This document shows positions 22,307 through 34,411 of a stretch of DNA of 64,000 bases, piece by piece (position 1 is the stretch's first letter; the number at the start of each line of letters is the position of its first letter). The DNA is from Maylandia zebra (lineage: Eukaryota; Chordata; Actinopteri; Cichliformes; Cichlidae). The notes under the pieces are model-generated. The model worked only from the letters and a program-made list of their open reading frames with translations. It was not told the origin of the DNA and searched no databases. The position numbers were made by a program, and so were the translations under genes. The stretch spans positions 35,573,623-35,637,622 of the forward strand of contig NC_135172.1 of NCBI RefSeq assembly GCF_041146795.1, in the 5' to 3' direction.

Positions 22307-24291
22307 GACAGAGGGGAGGTCACATGGGCCAGGTGGTGTTCGTCTGTCGGTGGACTGACTGCAGTTGCACTGCACACCCGCAGAGCTATATCATATTGAT
22401 GTGGTTTCACGCTGATTTAACGATGTCAGATTTGAGAGCCTGAGCAGTGCAACTCCATGTTAGAGAAGAGGAACACTGCTGTTTACGTCAGTGGGTCTGT
22501 GATCAGGTCTTAAGACATCAGGCTGACTGCTGAGATTAGTGCTGATGATTGGGTAATCTGACCTTTGACCCCTGTGCAAAGATGCAACTTTTACCTCAAA
22601 TGAGCAGATCCTGGAGGTAGAAGAGGGTCACATAATGTGACATTATGAAGAGTGCTTATGACAGCCACAAGTGGAAGAGGCCAGCATTTAATGTTTTGCT
22701 CATGAATCTGTTGGAACTTGAGGATATGCATTTATACAAACAATTCACAAGTAAAACTGCCATTTTCATGGTTGTATGTGGCTGATTATATTTTCTTATT
22801 TGGTCATACGTTTTGTTTTGTTTTGTTTGTTCAATTTATTAAGCCTGTGGAGATGCAACTAGTTTACGAGGTATTAAATTAATTTGCAAATGCGAGTTGA
22901 CTGTTAGTGTGAAAAACTACTGTAAAGCCAAATTCTGACAGAATTGTATTTTGTGAAACTTGGGAGTCTACATACAACCATAAAATTATCTATCCATAAA
23001 TGTATTCTTTTCCATGTTTACTAACTGTGAGGACCCTGAATTTAATCAAGTCTGACTGAGGCAAATACAGCAGATTTGTGTTTGTAAAAAAAAAATTGGT
23101 TAAATGTTTCCAGCCTGCAGCAGCGTTCATTGGACTTTGATCCCACCTTTAAGATAGAGAGGGGGGAGGAGACTCTACACAACTATGCATTCATTGAACA
23201 GATTTACCATATCCTAATACAGACGAGTAATTTATTAACTGCCATTAACAATGCTTTCTTGCTAGCCTGTGAACAGATCAGCCTCACACTTCCTCCAAGG
23301 TCTCAGTGACATTTTGTTTCCTCAACACTGATTATTATCTGCTTCTTAGTGTTCACTGTGGGAGAGGAAATATACCCAGTGTGTTAGTATAGTTACAGAA
23401 TAAGTGCTTAATTTGCAACATGTGCATCCACCACATACACTTAGAAAATCTGGGGTTATGCAATGTTGCTTTGTGCCCAACAGTTAAATGTTTGCTGGTT
23501 TTTAATCTCAGCTGTTGTCGATCTGATTACACTCAAAACTTGGCCTGGCATCAGTTTTGGCGTGGGTGTGCAAACTCTGAATTGTCAGTTGGATGGGCTC
23601 ATACTCACTAAACATTTTTCTTATGCTTCTGCTTTTATATCCGTGGATGGGGAATAAGGTTTGTTCCTTTAAAGATGTGCATAAATTACTGAAGCCAACT
23701 GTATGAAAACATTGCTTATTTATCATTTGTGCATCAAAGGGAGAAATTTGAATGACATATGTAAGATGGTGAATGATAGTAAATTGTGCCATGATTAAAT
23801 CTTGAAGTTATTTTAAGGTTAAGCAGCTGTGCATCACAGCTGCCCTCACTGCTGTGCGTGAATGATTTTTGTTAATTTCCATACTGTTGAAAGTTCTGAA
23901 ATCAAAATTGGCAACCCGTAGTTGTCAGTGAAAGGAGCTTGAAATGATTCAACTATATTTTTTTTTCTTTAACATTATTTCCTGTTTGCAGCTTCAAAAG
24001 TAAGCCATATCTGCCTCAGTGACAAAAATGTAAAGTGATTATTTGCTGCACGTATCAAGTACAAAGTATCCTGCATTTGTGCTTTTGCTTAAATGTTAAT
24101 CATAACTGGGTTAATGCACATAGCCTCATGTTTTAGATGCGAGACTGGTTTGATTTGCATGGTCTGCAAGTTTTATAAACACTGATCAAATTGTGCTTGG
24201 TTCATTGGTTTTTCTATCATTTCCTGTTTTGTTTTTGATCAAGTTCAGTTTCTTTTGCCTTCGTGCCAATGTCACAGATGCACAACTGTTG

Positions 24292-24297
24292 AATAAA
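24292..24297 (+). terminator. Polyadenylation signal AATAAA of synaptogyrin
   Basis: AATAAA about 2 kb downstream of the stop at 22304-22306, followed by a GT-rich stretch (TCTTGTGCATGCTG). It implies a long 3' UTR. Confidence 0.55.
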
Positions 24298-24927
24298 GTC
24301 ATAGGTTCAGGCGTCTTGTGCATGCTGCGTCATTCATTTGCTGCAGTAGTACAAATTTAATATAGTTTGCAGAGGATATGCTGTACTTTCCCATCCCAAC
24401 ATGACAGCTCACAGCACAGCCTTTGAGTCTGCCTGGATTTAAACAGGTTATTTTAGGCCTCAGATGCTTGTGAGTGTATTTACCGGTAATTACATATCAC
24501 AGTATGCACTAAACATTTACATCTTAAAAGTAAAGAATTCCACAGAAATGGCAAAGAGTTTAACCACACATTTTACTTACAATATATAGTAAAACGTTGA
24601 GTCTGTGTTTCCATTGAGTATGGCCTTGTGAATGTCAGTACATTTGTTAAACACCTTACATTTACTAATGCTACAGTTCAAGATGTCAAAAGCAACCTAA
24701 ACTAATGTTACAGATATCACCAAAACACTGAATTCTGTGACAGCAGGTTGTTTACTTAGATTCAAGGTTATTAAGTGCATCAAGTAAATAATATATATAT
24801 ATATATCTATCAAATAGACACCAAATACAAACCAAATAATCTGATTTGATCATATTCTTTAGCAGACATACAAATAATTAAAGATTCAGTTATTTCAAAT
24901 AAAAACCCATTTACTCTGCAATCTGCT

Positions 24928-24944
24928 CACACACACACACACAC
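24928..24944. repeat. Short (CA)n microsatellite
   Basis: About eight and a half CA units, 43 bases downstream of the tk1 stop codon on the minus strand, so inside its 3' UTR. Confidence 0.9.
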
Positions 24945-24986
24945 GATTAAATGTCTGAACTTGTACACCAAGTCTTTGTTTTGTCT

Positions 24987-27900
24987 TCAGAGGTGTAGAG
25001 AGGAGAAGAGCTTCCTGGGAACACCGCTGTCCACGAGTTTTCCTATGAGGGCATTTTGTGGAGTTTCGTTCCTGAAGGGAGAACTGTTCTCTTTGTCAAC
25101 CATCAGACCTCCGTAACACTTTCTGCACACCGCCTGATATTTGTCTGCTCCACCAATCACTTCCACCTATGACACAGACAAGACTTTATAAGTATACAAC
25201 AGATTTATTGCAGACTCTCCATCTCCAACTCTAAAGCACTGGAGAAAATACAGGAAATGGTGAGAAAAATTCTCATTTTATATCACTGGATTTTCTATGG
25301 CATATTTTCATTCGTTTGAAGTCATCAGCATCATGCTCATCAAAGATCGGTTAGTTCCAGTTAAATCCAGAATCACTAATTAAATATAAGTGAACACTTC
25401 TTTTATGTTTTTAATATATTTACTGCATACAGACACTAAGTCTGTCTCATCACCACCCTTTGAAGAGTTCTTTTATCACAGCCTCAGTTATGCCTCCTCA
25501 CCTCCTTTTCAGCTCCTATCCTCTTGGTGTAGGCAGCTTCTTTGAAACACTGCATGCAGACAGCGTGGAGCTTCACTACACTCTCCGCCAGAGGAACAAG
25601 GTTCAGGATGTTTCCAAACGCCTACAAGAATGTGCAGGACAGCAGAAAAGCACAGTCAATATCACTGAATGAACAGAGGTATAATTGCATTACAAGAAAA
25701 GAATAGACAATGTAGTGTGGAATAATGAGCGCATTGAGCCGTCTGCATCAGTTCTGCTCCTGCAGATTGTTCAGCATTTCCTTAAAAATGTTCATCGTCT
25801 GGGACATTTTGTTACCCCTTTTTCCCAGAGCGGTGCTTGGTGTTGCCCTGCAGCAGCCACAGTCTACCTGTATCACACCGATATGTGGACACTACTCACC
25901 TTTCTCTGGAAGGTTCCATCTAAGGCAGCTACAATGATTGTCTTCCCCAAATTAGCCATCTCCTCACAAAACTCCACAGCATCTGGGAACTGCAACATGA
26001 AGGAAGCAGAGAGTATTTAATGAAGGTCTCTATGCAAGTAAAGACCTATTAAATCAAATAATTTTTTTAAGCACTGGTCATTCAGGCTAGTGCAACTAGC
26101 AACCTCAGATGGCTGACAAAGTAACAAAACAAGATTCAGTGACGACCAATTTTAAATAAATTAAAAATAAGCTAAAATGTAAGTTTAGAATAGCCTAAGG
26201 GAGCACATCAAATGAAATTCAGAAATTACTTTAAATATTTTAAATCCAAAATTTTAAGAAAATGGATGAAAAAAGTAAAAATATATAAAAGAAATAACTA
26301 AAAACAAGGCTAGAGAAAATAAAATAAATTAATTAAAAAAAATAGCACAATGGCTATTAAAATTTTAAGAGTGTAAGAAACCAAAACAACAAAACTGAAT
26401 AAACCCAATATATTAGTTAAAATGGAAAAATAAATAAAAACAAAGTAAATGTCTATCAAAATATCTAATAAAAAAAAAAAAAGAAGGACTTTATTTTAAA
26501 GTCAGAAAGGTAGCAGTATAGGATTTTTTTCAAAAAAGGAGAGAGAAAAAAACAAAAAACAATGGGGTAAATGTAAAATGTAAATATATAGATAGACTTA
26601 CAAACTGTCCTTCATCGATTCCAATCACACAAGCTCGTAGTGCCAAAGGCCGCACATCCGTCAGACAATTTGCTGGTACAGCTTCCATTGTGCTTCTAAA
26701 AGATGTACCAGAGAGAAGGAACTTAACTTCAGACAGATGATGTGCAGTCATTGCATTTGCTGTGACTGACCTGCTGAAATATTTACACAATCCATTTGCA
26801 CACTAACTCCTCCACAGGAAAATGCACATCTGAGAAGTCTCACCACTAGAGGTCAGCTGGTGCTAACGTGTCATAACTTGGATTAAGGTAAAAGGAAGCA
26901 GCAAACGCAGCTTCTCCTCCATTTTTATTAAAACTCACCTTTTAGAGAATTACTTAATTGCTGTATTTGTTTGATGTTCATTATTATATGAAGACAATCA
27001 GTGGGATTATGCTTTCAGGTGTTCTACCTCTGCTGTATAACAAAATTATTGTTAAGAACTAATGTGTCCAGAGAGAGCACTTCCAGCCTAAGGTGTACTT
27101 GTCGGAAAATTGCATGCAGCTGTGCACAAATTAAAAATGAACTACTAAGCAAGACTGCATTGGGCTAATGTCTCCTCTTCCTCCTATTATGAAAACCAGA
27201 GGGTATTTCTGTGGATATGAACAGCTCAGCTAAACAACAAAGTAAACAGAAAAAACGAGGCTTACTTGTCATGAGTGGCCATGCCCGTGTCGGAGTACCG
27301 TGTATCTTTGGCATATTTGATCACCAGGCAGTTGTACTGGGCTATCTGGAAACGGCGCACTCTTCTCATCAGTTCAGTGCTGCAGAATAAATAAAGTTTG
27401 CAAACATCAGTTAAAGCTGGATGTTTATTTTCTACATGGACATAAAACTATAGTGCAGACACTATACACGTAAGCGCGGTAACGAATGCTACATAACATG
27501 ATTAGTATGAAAATAGTGCAAAAATCTGTGCACTGATCGTTAAAATGTACCATATGCTGTATTAATGTGTATCAACTGTACGCTGTACAGTAACATGAAC
27601 TGTTTTTATGAATGGGAGCCGGATAAACAATGCAGAATTTGGCGGGAAGTTTTGATTTGGGCGGAAAATCTTCATATAGTTTGTTTTAACATAATTTTAC
27701 ACGTTGGGCACGTAAAAAACTGGCTAATTAACGGCTCTAAAAATGCTTTCTTTAGGTTTATAAGTGAATAACTCACCTTTTGCCTGAAAACATAGGTCCA
27801 AAAATTACCTGCAAACGACAACAAAGAGTCGACGTCAGGACGTGAAAGTCGGTTAGATAACAGTTTTTATCACCACAGGTATGCACCGTTTAAAGTTATT

Positions 27901-28013
27901 TATATTTTCTTAATTACCTGAGGGTAATTTTTGTTGTAGACACCTACCTGAATTTGTCCCCGGGCTTTCCTCGGTGAGTTTGGTAGGACTCTTGGGAAAT
28001 CTACGCAGTCCAT
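24987..28013 (-). CDS. tk1: Cytosolic thymidine kinase 1
   Basis: Phosphorylates thymidine to dTMP with ATP in the salvage pathway; 231 aa against 234 in human. Exons in transcript order: 28013-27948, 27808-27777, 27379-27266, 26695-26602, 25989-25900, 25621-25502 and 25166-24987. Motifs: P-loop GPMFSGKS (about residues 26-33), [10 protein letters not shown] (about 93-102), and two cysteine pairs for structural zinc, CMQC and CRKC. The C-terminus has a KEN box (VDKENSSPF), which in human TK1 directs APC/C-Cdh1 degradation at mitotic exit. An in-frame ATG lies two codons upstream at 28019; I chose 28013 because it has A at -3 and G at +4. The promoter carries inverted CCAAT boxes and an E2F-like site, fitting S-phase expression. 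Confidence 0.96.
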
Positions 28014-28130
28014 GTTCATTTAAAATACACAATAACTTAGTAATAAAAAAAATAACAGACAAAAAACCAGGTAATTACAACCGCTACTATCAACAAAACG
28101 ATAACGTAGTCAGGACACAAGAAGTTGAAT

Positions 28131-28248
28131 TTGCCGCGCCGGCAGTTGTCAGCGGATTTATCCACAGTTCCACCAATCAGCACAGAGTCACGTGATATAG
28201 TTTGAGCCAAACAGGCTCAACGGCTCATGTCTGCCACTATTGACCAAT
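28131..28248 (-). promoter_or_regulatory. tk1 proximal promoter with E2F-like, E-box and two CCAAT elements
   Basis: Within 235 bases upstream of the tk1 start, the plus strand shows TTGCCGCGCC (28131-28140, E2F-like), CCAAT (28173-28177), CACGTG (28189-28194, E-box) and a second CCAAT (28244-28248). Read towards tk1 the CCAAT boxes are inverted, the arrangement known for mammalian TK1 promoters bound by NF-Y together with E2F. Confidence 0.55.
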
Positions 28249-29158
28249 CAGAGCCAAGAGGGGTGTTTCGTTAGCCTAAAAAATGGAGGGCTAAAGAAAA
28301 GCTCTCTTTTTTAGGCTAAAAGCGCATATTTTCTTTAATAATTTACAGTTTTATGTTAATATTTGTAAAGTAAGACCCCTATGCGCTTACGTAAAATAAT
28401 GTAAGTGATGTTTGTATGTTGAGTATAAATAATTGAATAATTTATAGTTTATGCTATTACTTGTCCTATGGCTCATTGTAGTGTAGGTTTATTCGACATT
28501 ACATTAGTGTCACCTGCACTGTTTGTTAAGCTCTACTTCCTGCATAGCTGTGCTTTAGGTCACATGTTTGATCAAATCCCGGAACTAGATATAAATAAAG
28601 AAAATGTAGCTTTTAGCAACCGTTACTTCCCATTTTTGTAAAGTAAACAATACGGTTTTAAGCCTCTACCACTCCCTGTCTGACATTTCTGATCTATAAA
28701 CGACCACGTCCACAATAGACATGGCTGATTTATTAACTTTTCTGAAATGAGGGTCAGTCTGAAGTTCAGTCCACAGTAGAGAGCACGTCTTCTGTATTCA
28801 TCAGCCAGCGACGACTTTAAACACCACAGGAGAAAAAATAATGCACTGGACAGAGATGAAGAAAGACGTAAGAGCTTAATTTTTATGATTTTTTGTTTTT
28901 TCTGTGTTATTAGGATTAGTTCAGTCTTAATTCAGTGTGAAAACAAGTAGAGATCACCCACCCTGCACAGGATTGAGTTAGGAACCGTCTGCAAAATTAC
29001 CTGGCTTACTGAAACAACAGACTTGGGCAGTAATATAAAACCTATAAGACATGTTTTTCTGCTATTATTTTTTTAATCTTCCGTGTAATGAGAAAATGGA
29101 GTGCGCAATTAAATCCCCCATAGAGGGCAAACACCCGGATATTGGTACTTTGGATTGT

Positions 29159-29430
29159 AAGATATGCTTTATTGATCCCTAAAGTTGGGAAATTACTGCG
29201 ATATCGCAGCCAAAACTCAAACACAACCCACAACAACATAGTCTAATAAAAAAGAATAGAGCAATAAAAAATACAAAGTCACACAACAAAATAGTTTAAT
29301 AAGGTAAAATATTCAAATAAAAAAAGAATTCTGTTAAATAGTGTAATAAAGACCGATAAAAAGTTTAAATAAACTACAACAAAAGAAATATACAGAAATT
29401 ATATAAAAAGCTGAATATAATGTGATAAAG
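29159..29430. mobile_element. Non-LTR retrotransposon tail-like repeat
   Basis: Starts GATATGCTTTATTGATCCCT and continues AAAGTTGGGAAATT, then long A-rich sequence with repeated AATA and TAATAAAAA units. The TTTATTGATCCC...GGGAAATT motif is common at the ends of fish LINE-type repeats. No coding part remains, and the family name and orientation are uncertain. Confidence 0.45.
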
Positions 29431-29439
29431 TGCCTCTAT

Positions 29440-29540
29440 AAAGTTGGTGTGTCTGACATGTCTTTATATTCCCTGTAAAGCACTTTGTAATAGATTGCTG
29501 TCTTAAAAAGTGCTATATAAATACATTTTACTTCCTTACT
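29440..29540 (+). repeat. SINE-tail-like motif
   Basis: Holds TGTAAAGCACTTTGTAATAG and AAAAAGTGCTATATAAATAC, the paired motif that ends many fish tRNA-SINEs. No tRNA-like head is adjacent, so this is a 3' fragment at most. Confidence 0.45.
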
Positions 29541-29948
29541 AAAATAAATTTAACAAAGCAAAATAAAACAGAATAACACGTACACTACTATAGTTTGTAA
29601 AAGTAATTGTCAGATAACAATGCCCAATACACAGTCTAACTGTAGTGGACAGTTCCTGCAGTGTGCATTTTATAATATTTTTCAGTAGAATTTTTTTCCT
29701 TTCTTTTTTTTAGCAGCCCTGGTGTAATTTCACTCACCTATTTCACCTTCCAAATATTTTTTTAATGTTTTCGTCACAACTATATCACAGGACTCCCATT
29801 CTGATAGCAATAAAAAGAAGTTGGAGTAATATAAGCACCAAAGCAGCGGTGTAATTGCGGCAGCAGAAGGCGCTGTTCACCGTATTTACGTCGCTGGTCG
29901 CCGGCTGATGGTGGTTGGTGTCTGTTCTTTCATGGCCGCGCAGCTCTC

Positions 29949-32900
29949 ATGAGTTTCTCTCTCTTGCAGGAGCTCGAGAGGCAGTATTCCCCCAGCAGGT
30001 GGTCCCCCAGGATGTCGGCCGACGACGTGATCAAAGCCCACGTGAAGGCTTTAAAGGAAGGTGGGTTTGTTGTGAACTGGATACACACGACTGTGAAACC
30101 CGGCTGTGGCGAACAGGCAGGGCAGCAGGAACACAGGTGTCGTGCCAAATGTCGGATACTCGGGGACATCTGTGTCCGGGTCGATTATTTGTGCCTTACT
30201 TTGAAGCTTTGACACGCATTCTGACAGAGAAGCTACAGTTTTTCATTGTGCAGCATTTATAAAAACACTCACAGTGCTTAATGACTTACTCTAAGACTTC
30301 CTCTTTAATCTGCCAGATTACAAGATCCTACACCTGTGCATATTACGCATAAAACTACGTATTTTGGATATTTAATGTAGTGTGAGTACTTTTTAAAAAC
30401 AAAACCTCAGTGAATAAGTAATGCTAATAAGTCTCTCTGTCATCATACGTGTAGTTTTAAGGGCTATAAACATATTTGGGGCATTTTTTTTTTTTTAGAT
30501 CTATAAGTCTTAAACCTGAGACCCTTTTCCTGATAGAAATCACCAGTTTTGCCTGTTTTCATTTTTGATAAATGTTTTTAATTTAAGTGGTAAAATCTTT
30601 TTCTTTAAACAGAAAACAGTCTACTGATATGAAAATACGCAGCATTGCTCAGAATGATTTCTAATTAATTTGTCAGCAGTAGACAAACATGCATTTGGTC
30701 TCTTTGTATCTGTAATCATGGCGTTGTACCTAATGCTGTCTGCTGTTCAGGTACGGAGCGAGCCCGTGGTATGGCTCAAACTTTACTCAATGTCCCATAT
30801 GGGGAAGGAGATGGAGAGAAACTGGACGTCTATATACCCAACATCAACTCTCTGGGTACGGACATGCATCGTTGCCCCACACACTGTTATCCTCCAGGTA
30901 CAGAGCTGGTATAGGATTAACAGGCCTCATCCTCTCTCTTTCAGATGTCCACCTTGTTGTTTACATACATGGAGGCTACTGGCAGTTTCTCAGGTCTGTG
31001 CTGTTGCTGGAATCTCTACATTTCTAACCATAATTCGATTTCTGGGTCATTCATTTTGGGTTTTTGTGGTCACACAGCAAAGAGGAGTCTGGGTTCATGG
31101 CTGTTCCGCTCATTGATAAAGGTGTAGTGGTGGTTGCAGTCGGTTACGACATTGCCCCCAAAGGTAGTCTTTCCATTTTTGACAGTATTGTTTCCGTTCT
31201 CTCAGGTGAAAAAGGATGATTTAAGAAGATGAACTGAAAAATGTCAGCTTCCTGTTGTGACCTTTCTTTTCAGGTAACATGGACCTGATGGTATCACAAG
31301 TTCGCAGGAGTATTGTGTCTGTCGTTCAGCAGTATTCTCACATCAGGTAGCATTGCTTGTTTTTTATATTTGGATTGGATTGTATTTCTTTATTTCTTTA
31401 GTTCTTTAAACCTGATGATGAAGAATGTGAAAGCTCATCATCGTCAGGCTTGAAGGATGTCATCTTAAAGCCTCCCAATCTAATGAAATTGTATTTGCAG
31501 CTGACTAAAATGTCACTGCCTCTGTTGTAAACGCACTGTGTGTCGTTCTGATGATTCACTCAGTGGTCTGTACCTGTGTGGCCACTCTGCTGGGGCACAC
31601 CTGGCTGCAATGGTCCTCTCAACTGACTGGTCGCAGTACAGCATCACTCCCCAGATTAAAGGTGAAGGCTGTCAGTTGAAACGGGACATGTAATCAGTAA
31701 TATAATAAGGCAGAAGTAATTCAGTATTAACAAAATAGGAGGTTAAAACATGATACATTTTTGTTTTCTGATTGTGTTTTAGGTGCTTTTCTTGTGAGTG
31801 GCATCTATGACCTCCTGCCCATCTTGTCCACCTACGTCAACGAGCCTTTGAAGATGACAGAGTAGGTGCCTCACTACACTACAGACTGCGGGATAGCTTG
31901 TTTAGTACAACTACATACACCATCCCTGTTGTGTTTGCAACTCACTTTTTACAGTTATCTGAGTTTAGAAACACCAATGTGGACATAGACTCTGTGCTTG
32001 GTAACAGTAGTTATACTTAAAGACGGCGGTTTTCAAAAAGTTAATATATTAATGAAAGCGACTGATGCAGGAATGCGGTATCATAGTATACTCGCAACTG
32101 AACATCTGTTGAAGCCCTGTCTTTTTGGTAGTCCAGCAGATGTATTCCCAGCAACATTGTCCATTCAAGGGGGAAATGATCCAAATCTAATTCTAAAAGT
32201 GAATAACTGGAAATTATTTTTTCCCTTTAATGTTGAAGTTACATTCTAGTTGGTTATTATACCAAAAACAGATCTAAGTTAATACGCCCTGATAAAGGCC
32301 AAATTCACCAGTTTTGCCCAATTTATTGTTTATTATGAGCGCTTAAGGCCTCAAAGCCCTTTAAAATTCGTTATTAACTAGTATCTTAATATTTACATAT
32401 ACAGATAAAGTAAGCTGGACTCTTATGAATAACAGGAAAATTATGGTGTTACAGTTTAACCTTTCAAAATTAGCTAGCAACCTACCTCTTAAGCTGTCCT
32501 ACTTTACTACATGTGCTGCAGACATAATAAGAGTATGTTCTAGAGAACGTTCATATGATGTCTCAAAATTTTTATTTAACTTCTTTGTTGTCTTGTGTTT
32601 TATGTAATGGTTGTTATAGTTGTAAATAATCCTATCAGAAATTCCTGGATCCAGAGCCGGATCAGGATCAACTGTAAAACTGAGTCACTTGAAGTTTGGC
32701 TAAACCTCACTTCTGTTCTTAACGTTTTAGGAAAATTTCTTTCTAACACACAAACTAAACCAATCACTTAACCTTCTCAGCAGTGTTTAAAAACAGAGTG
32801 GGTGTAGTTAGAAATAAGTTACCAGACCTAGCCTGCTTCTCTTCTTGAGGCTACATTAATTGGTGCTAACACACCTGAATGTTTGGAGATTGCCTTGGAA

Positions 32901-34411
32901 GCTTAGTGGTGTAATCCCATTGTTTACAAACTGAAGTTGGGTTTAAAAAGTAATTAGACTTTCACAACTTGTTAACACTTTATGCAATTTCCCAATTTAA
33001 TTATCGTACTTTCTCAAACTTGGTAGCTGAGGTTGGTTGATGTGCACATTTATCTTCCATCTCAATGTGTAAATCTAAAAAGTCCTTAAACTCATTTGTC
33101 ATTGTCCAAATTAGTTTAAGGACTCCTGCAGTAATCCATTTGCATTTGGCTCTAAGTGCCAGTCCGTGTGACGTAAAGAGCATTGTGTGAACGAATGTCG
33201 TGATGCTCAACACAAAGGAGAAACTGTGCGTGTAAATGTCCTGGTGTTCATCCGTGTGTCCTCCGTTGGCCTGTGGTGCCAGTCAGTGCCTCATTCCTCT
33301 GTCTCGTGGGTGTCTACTGTTTGCAGGGAGGTGGCAGTTAGGAACAGCCCCAGCAAGCTGGTCCCTCAGCTCAAACTCTCCTCCTGCAGCTGTCAGATTG
33401 TTGTGGCTGTTGCTGAGAACGACTCGCCAGAGTTTCGCAAGCAGTCTGAGGAATTTTACAAAGTCAGTACCCGTGTCTGAGAACAGATGCAGTTAATGAT
33501 CGGTGTATAAGAATAATTCAAGATAAATGATTTAGCCTTTAAAACTCTGATGCTTTGTTATGCCTTTTCTTTGCTCCACTGCTTGTTTTGTCCAATTTTC
33601 AATTAGAGCTCGTATTCAATTTGCAATACAAGAAAAGCTCCCAAAAATCTAAATTCAAGCTAGGAAATGCTTGTCATTGTTCTTATAAACAACATTTAGT
33701 GCATTCCTAAAATATTCTGTTAAATCATCTCCTGGCCTTGTGGTGATTTGGTGTCTCCACCCAACAAGCAACAGTCTTTTAAGATGTAAATCACAAGCAA
33801 TATGACCTGACTCGGAAACATGGGGTCAGGCTTTTTCGTGTGTCTTTTGTTGGTGGAAACATCAATATACTTTCTAAATATGTTGTTATGCAAATCTGAT
33901 ATTTCCTCTGCTCTTTTTCTTGCTACCTCTTGTATTTCCTTTTAAGACTTTGGAGGCGTCAGGGCTGAATGTCACCATGGAGGATGTGGCGAATACAGAT
34001 CACTTCAGTATTATTGAGAAGCTGGTTGACGGAGAGTATCACCTAACAAAGGTAAATATGCAAACAAAACCAAAGTTATTGAAAATTATTATGAATGTCA
34101 GTGCTTTTTTTTTTTTTTTTTTAACCACTCACCCTGTCTTTCAAAGCTTTATGAGATCAATATACTGTATTAACTTATAGCCTACGGTAGTCAAATTTCA
34201 CCTCCTAACATTCAGCCGCTCTTTTACTAAAAAGACTAAAAGTTTACAAGTCAAAAAAGTATCTCTGTAGATTATCTTTTCATCAAATGTTCAACAAATG
34301 TAGTTGTTTTTAACCTAATTTCTGCACATGTTTATGGACTATACGTTTTGTCATCATCTTAATTTCCTGGTTTCTTTGTAGCTTCTCCTGAAGATGATGG
34401 GGAAGAGCTGA
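29949..34411 (+). CDS. afmid: Kynurenine formamidase (arylformamidase)
   Basis: Hydrolyses N-formylkynurenine to kynurenine and formate in tryptophan breakdown; cytosolic alpha/beta hydrolase, 290 aa. Exons: 29949-30060, 30751-30855, 30945-30993, 31078-31163, 31274-31346, 31564-31661, 31783-31861, 33327-33462, 33947-34051 and 34382-34411. All phases join cleanly. Motifs: oxyanion-hole HGGYW, nucleophile GHSAGAH, acid Asp in ENDSPEF and catalytic His in TDHFSIIE, as in the human enzyme. The start MSFSLLQELERQYSPSRW aligns with the human ELEEQYSPSRW region. An overlapping upstream ATG at 29931 opens a different frame that stops at 29951 and could act as a tiny uORF. The 1.5 kb intron before exon 8 holds no gene that I can see. 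Confidence 0.95.

Larger units (their letters stand above)
22307..24986. other. Synaptogyrin 3' UTR and short convergent spacer
   Basis: The 3' UTR runs about 2 kb to the AATAAA at 24292-24297. The remaining 690 bases to the tk1 stop codon hold AT-rich sequence, a short (AT)n run near 24789-24806 and a (CA)n run at 24928-24944. No gene was seen. The tk1 3' end lies here, but I found no canonical signal I would choose for it. Confidence 0.6.
28260..29948. other. Divergent spacer between tk1 and afmid
   Basis: About 1.7 kb of mostly AT-rich sequence containing a retroposon-tail-like block (29159-29430) and a SINE-tail-like motif (29440-29540). CpG density rises just before the afmid start (about 29855-29948), suggesting its promoter. 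No separate gene was seen. Confidence 0.5.

Noticed and set aside
22037-22375. Glycine-rich minus-strand open frame opposite the last synaptogyrin exon
   Set aside because: It is the antisense of the Pro/Thr/Tyr-rich tail repeats; no splice sites or family features.
30670-31116. 148-codon plus-strand frame in the afmid region
   Set aside because: It runs through afmid exons 2-4 and their introns in another frame; the spliced afmid reading has the family motifs.
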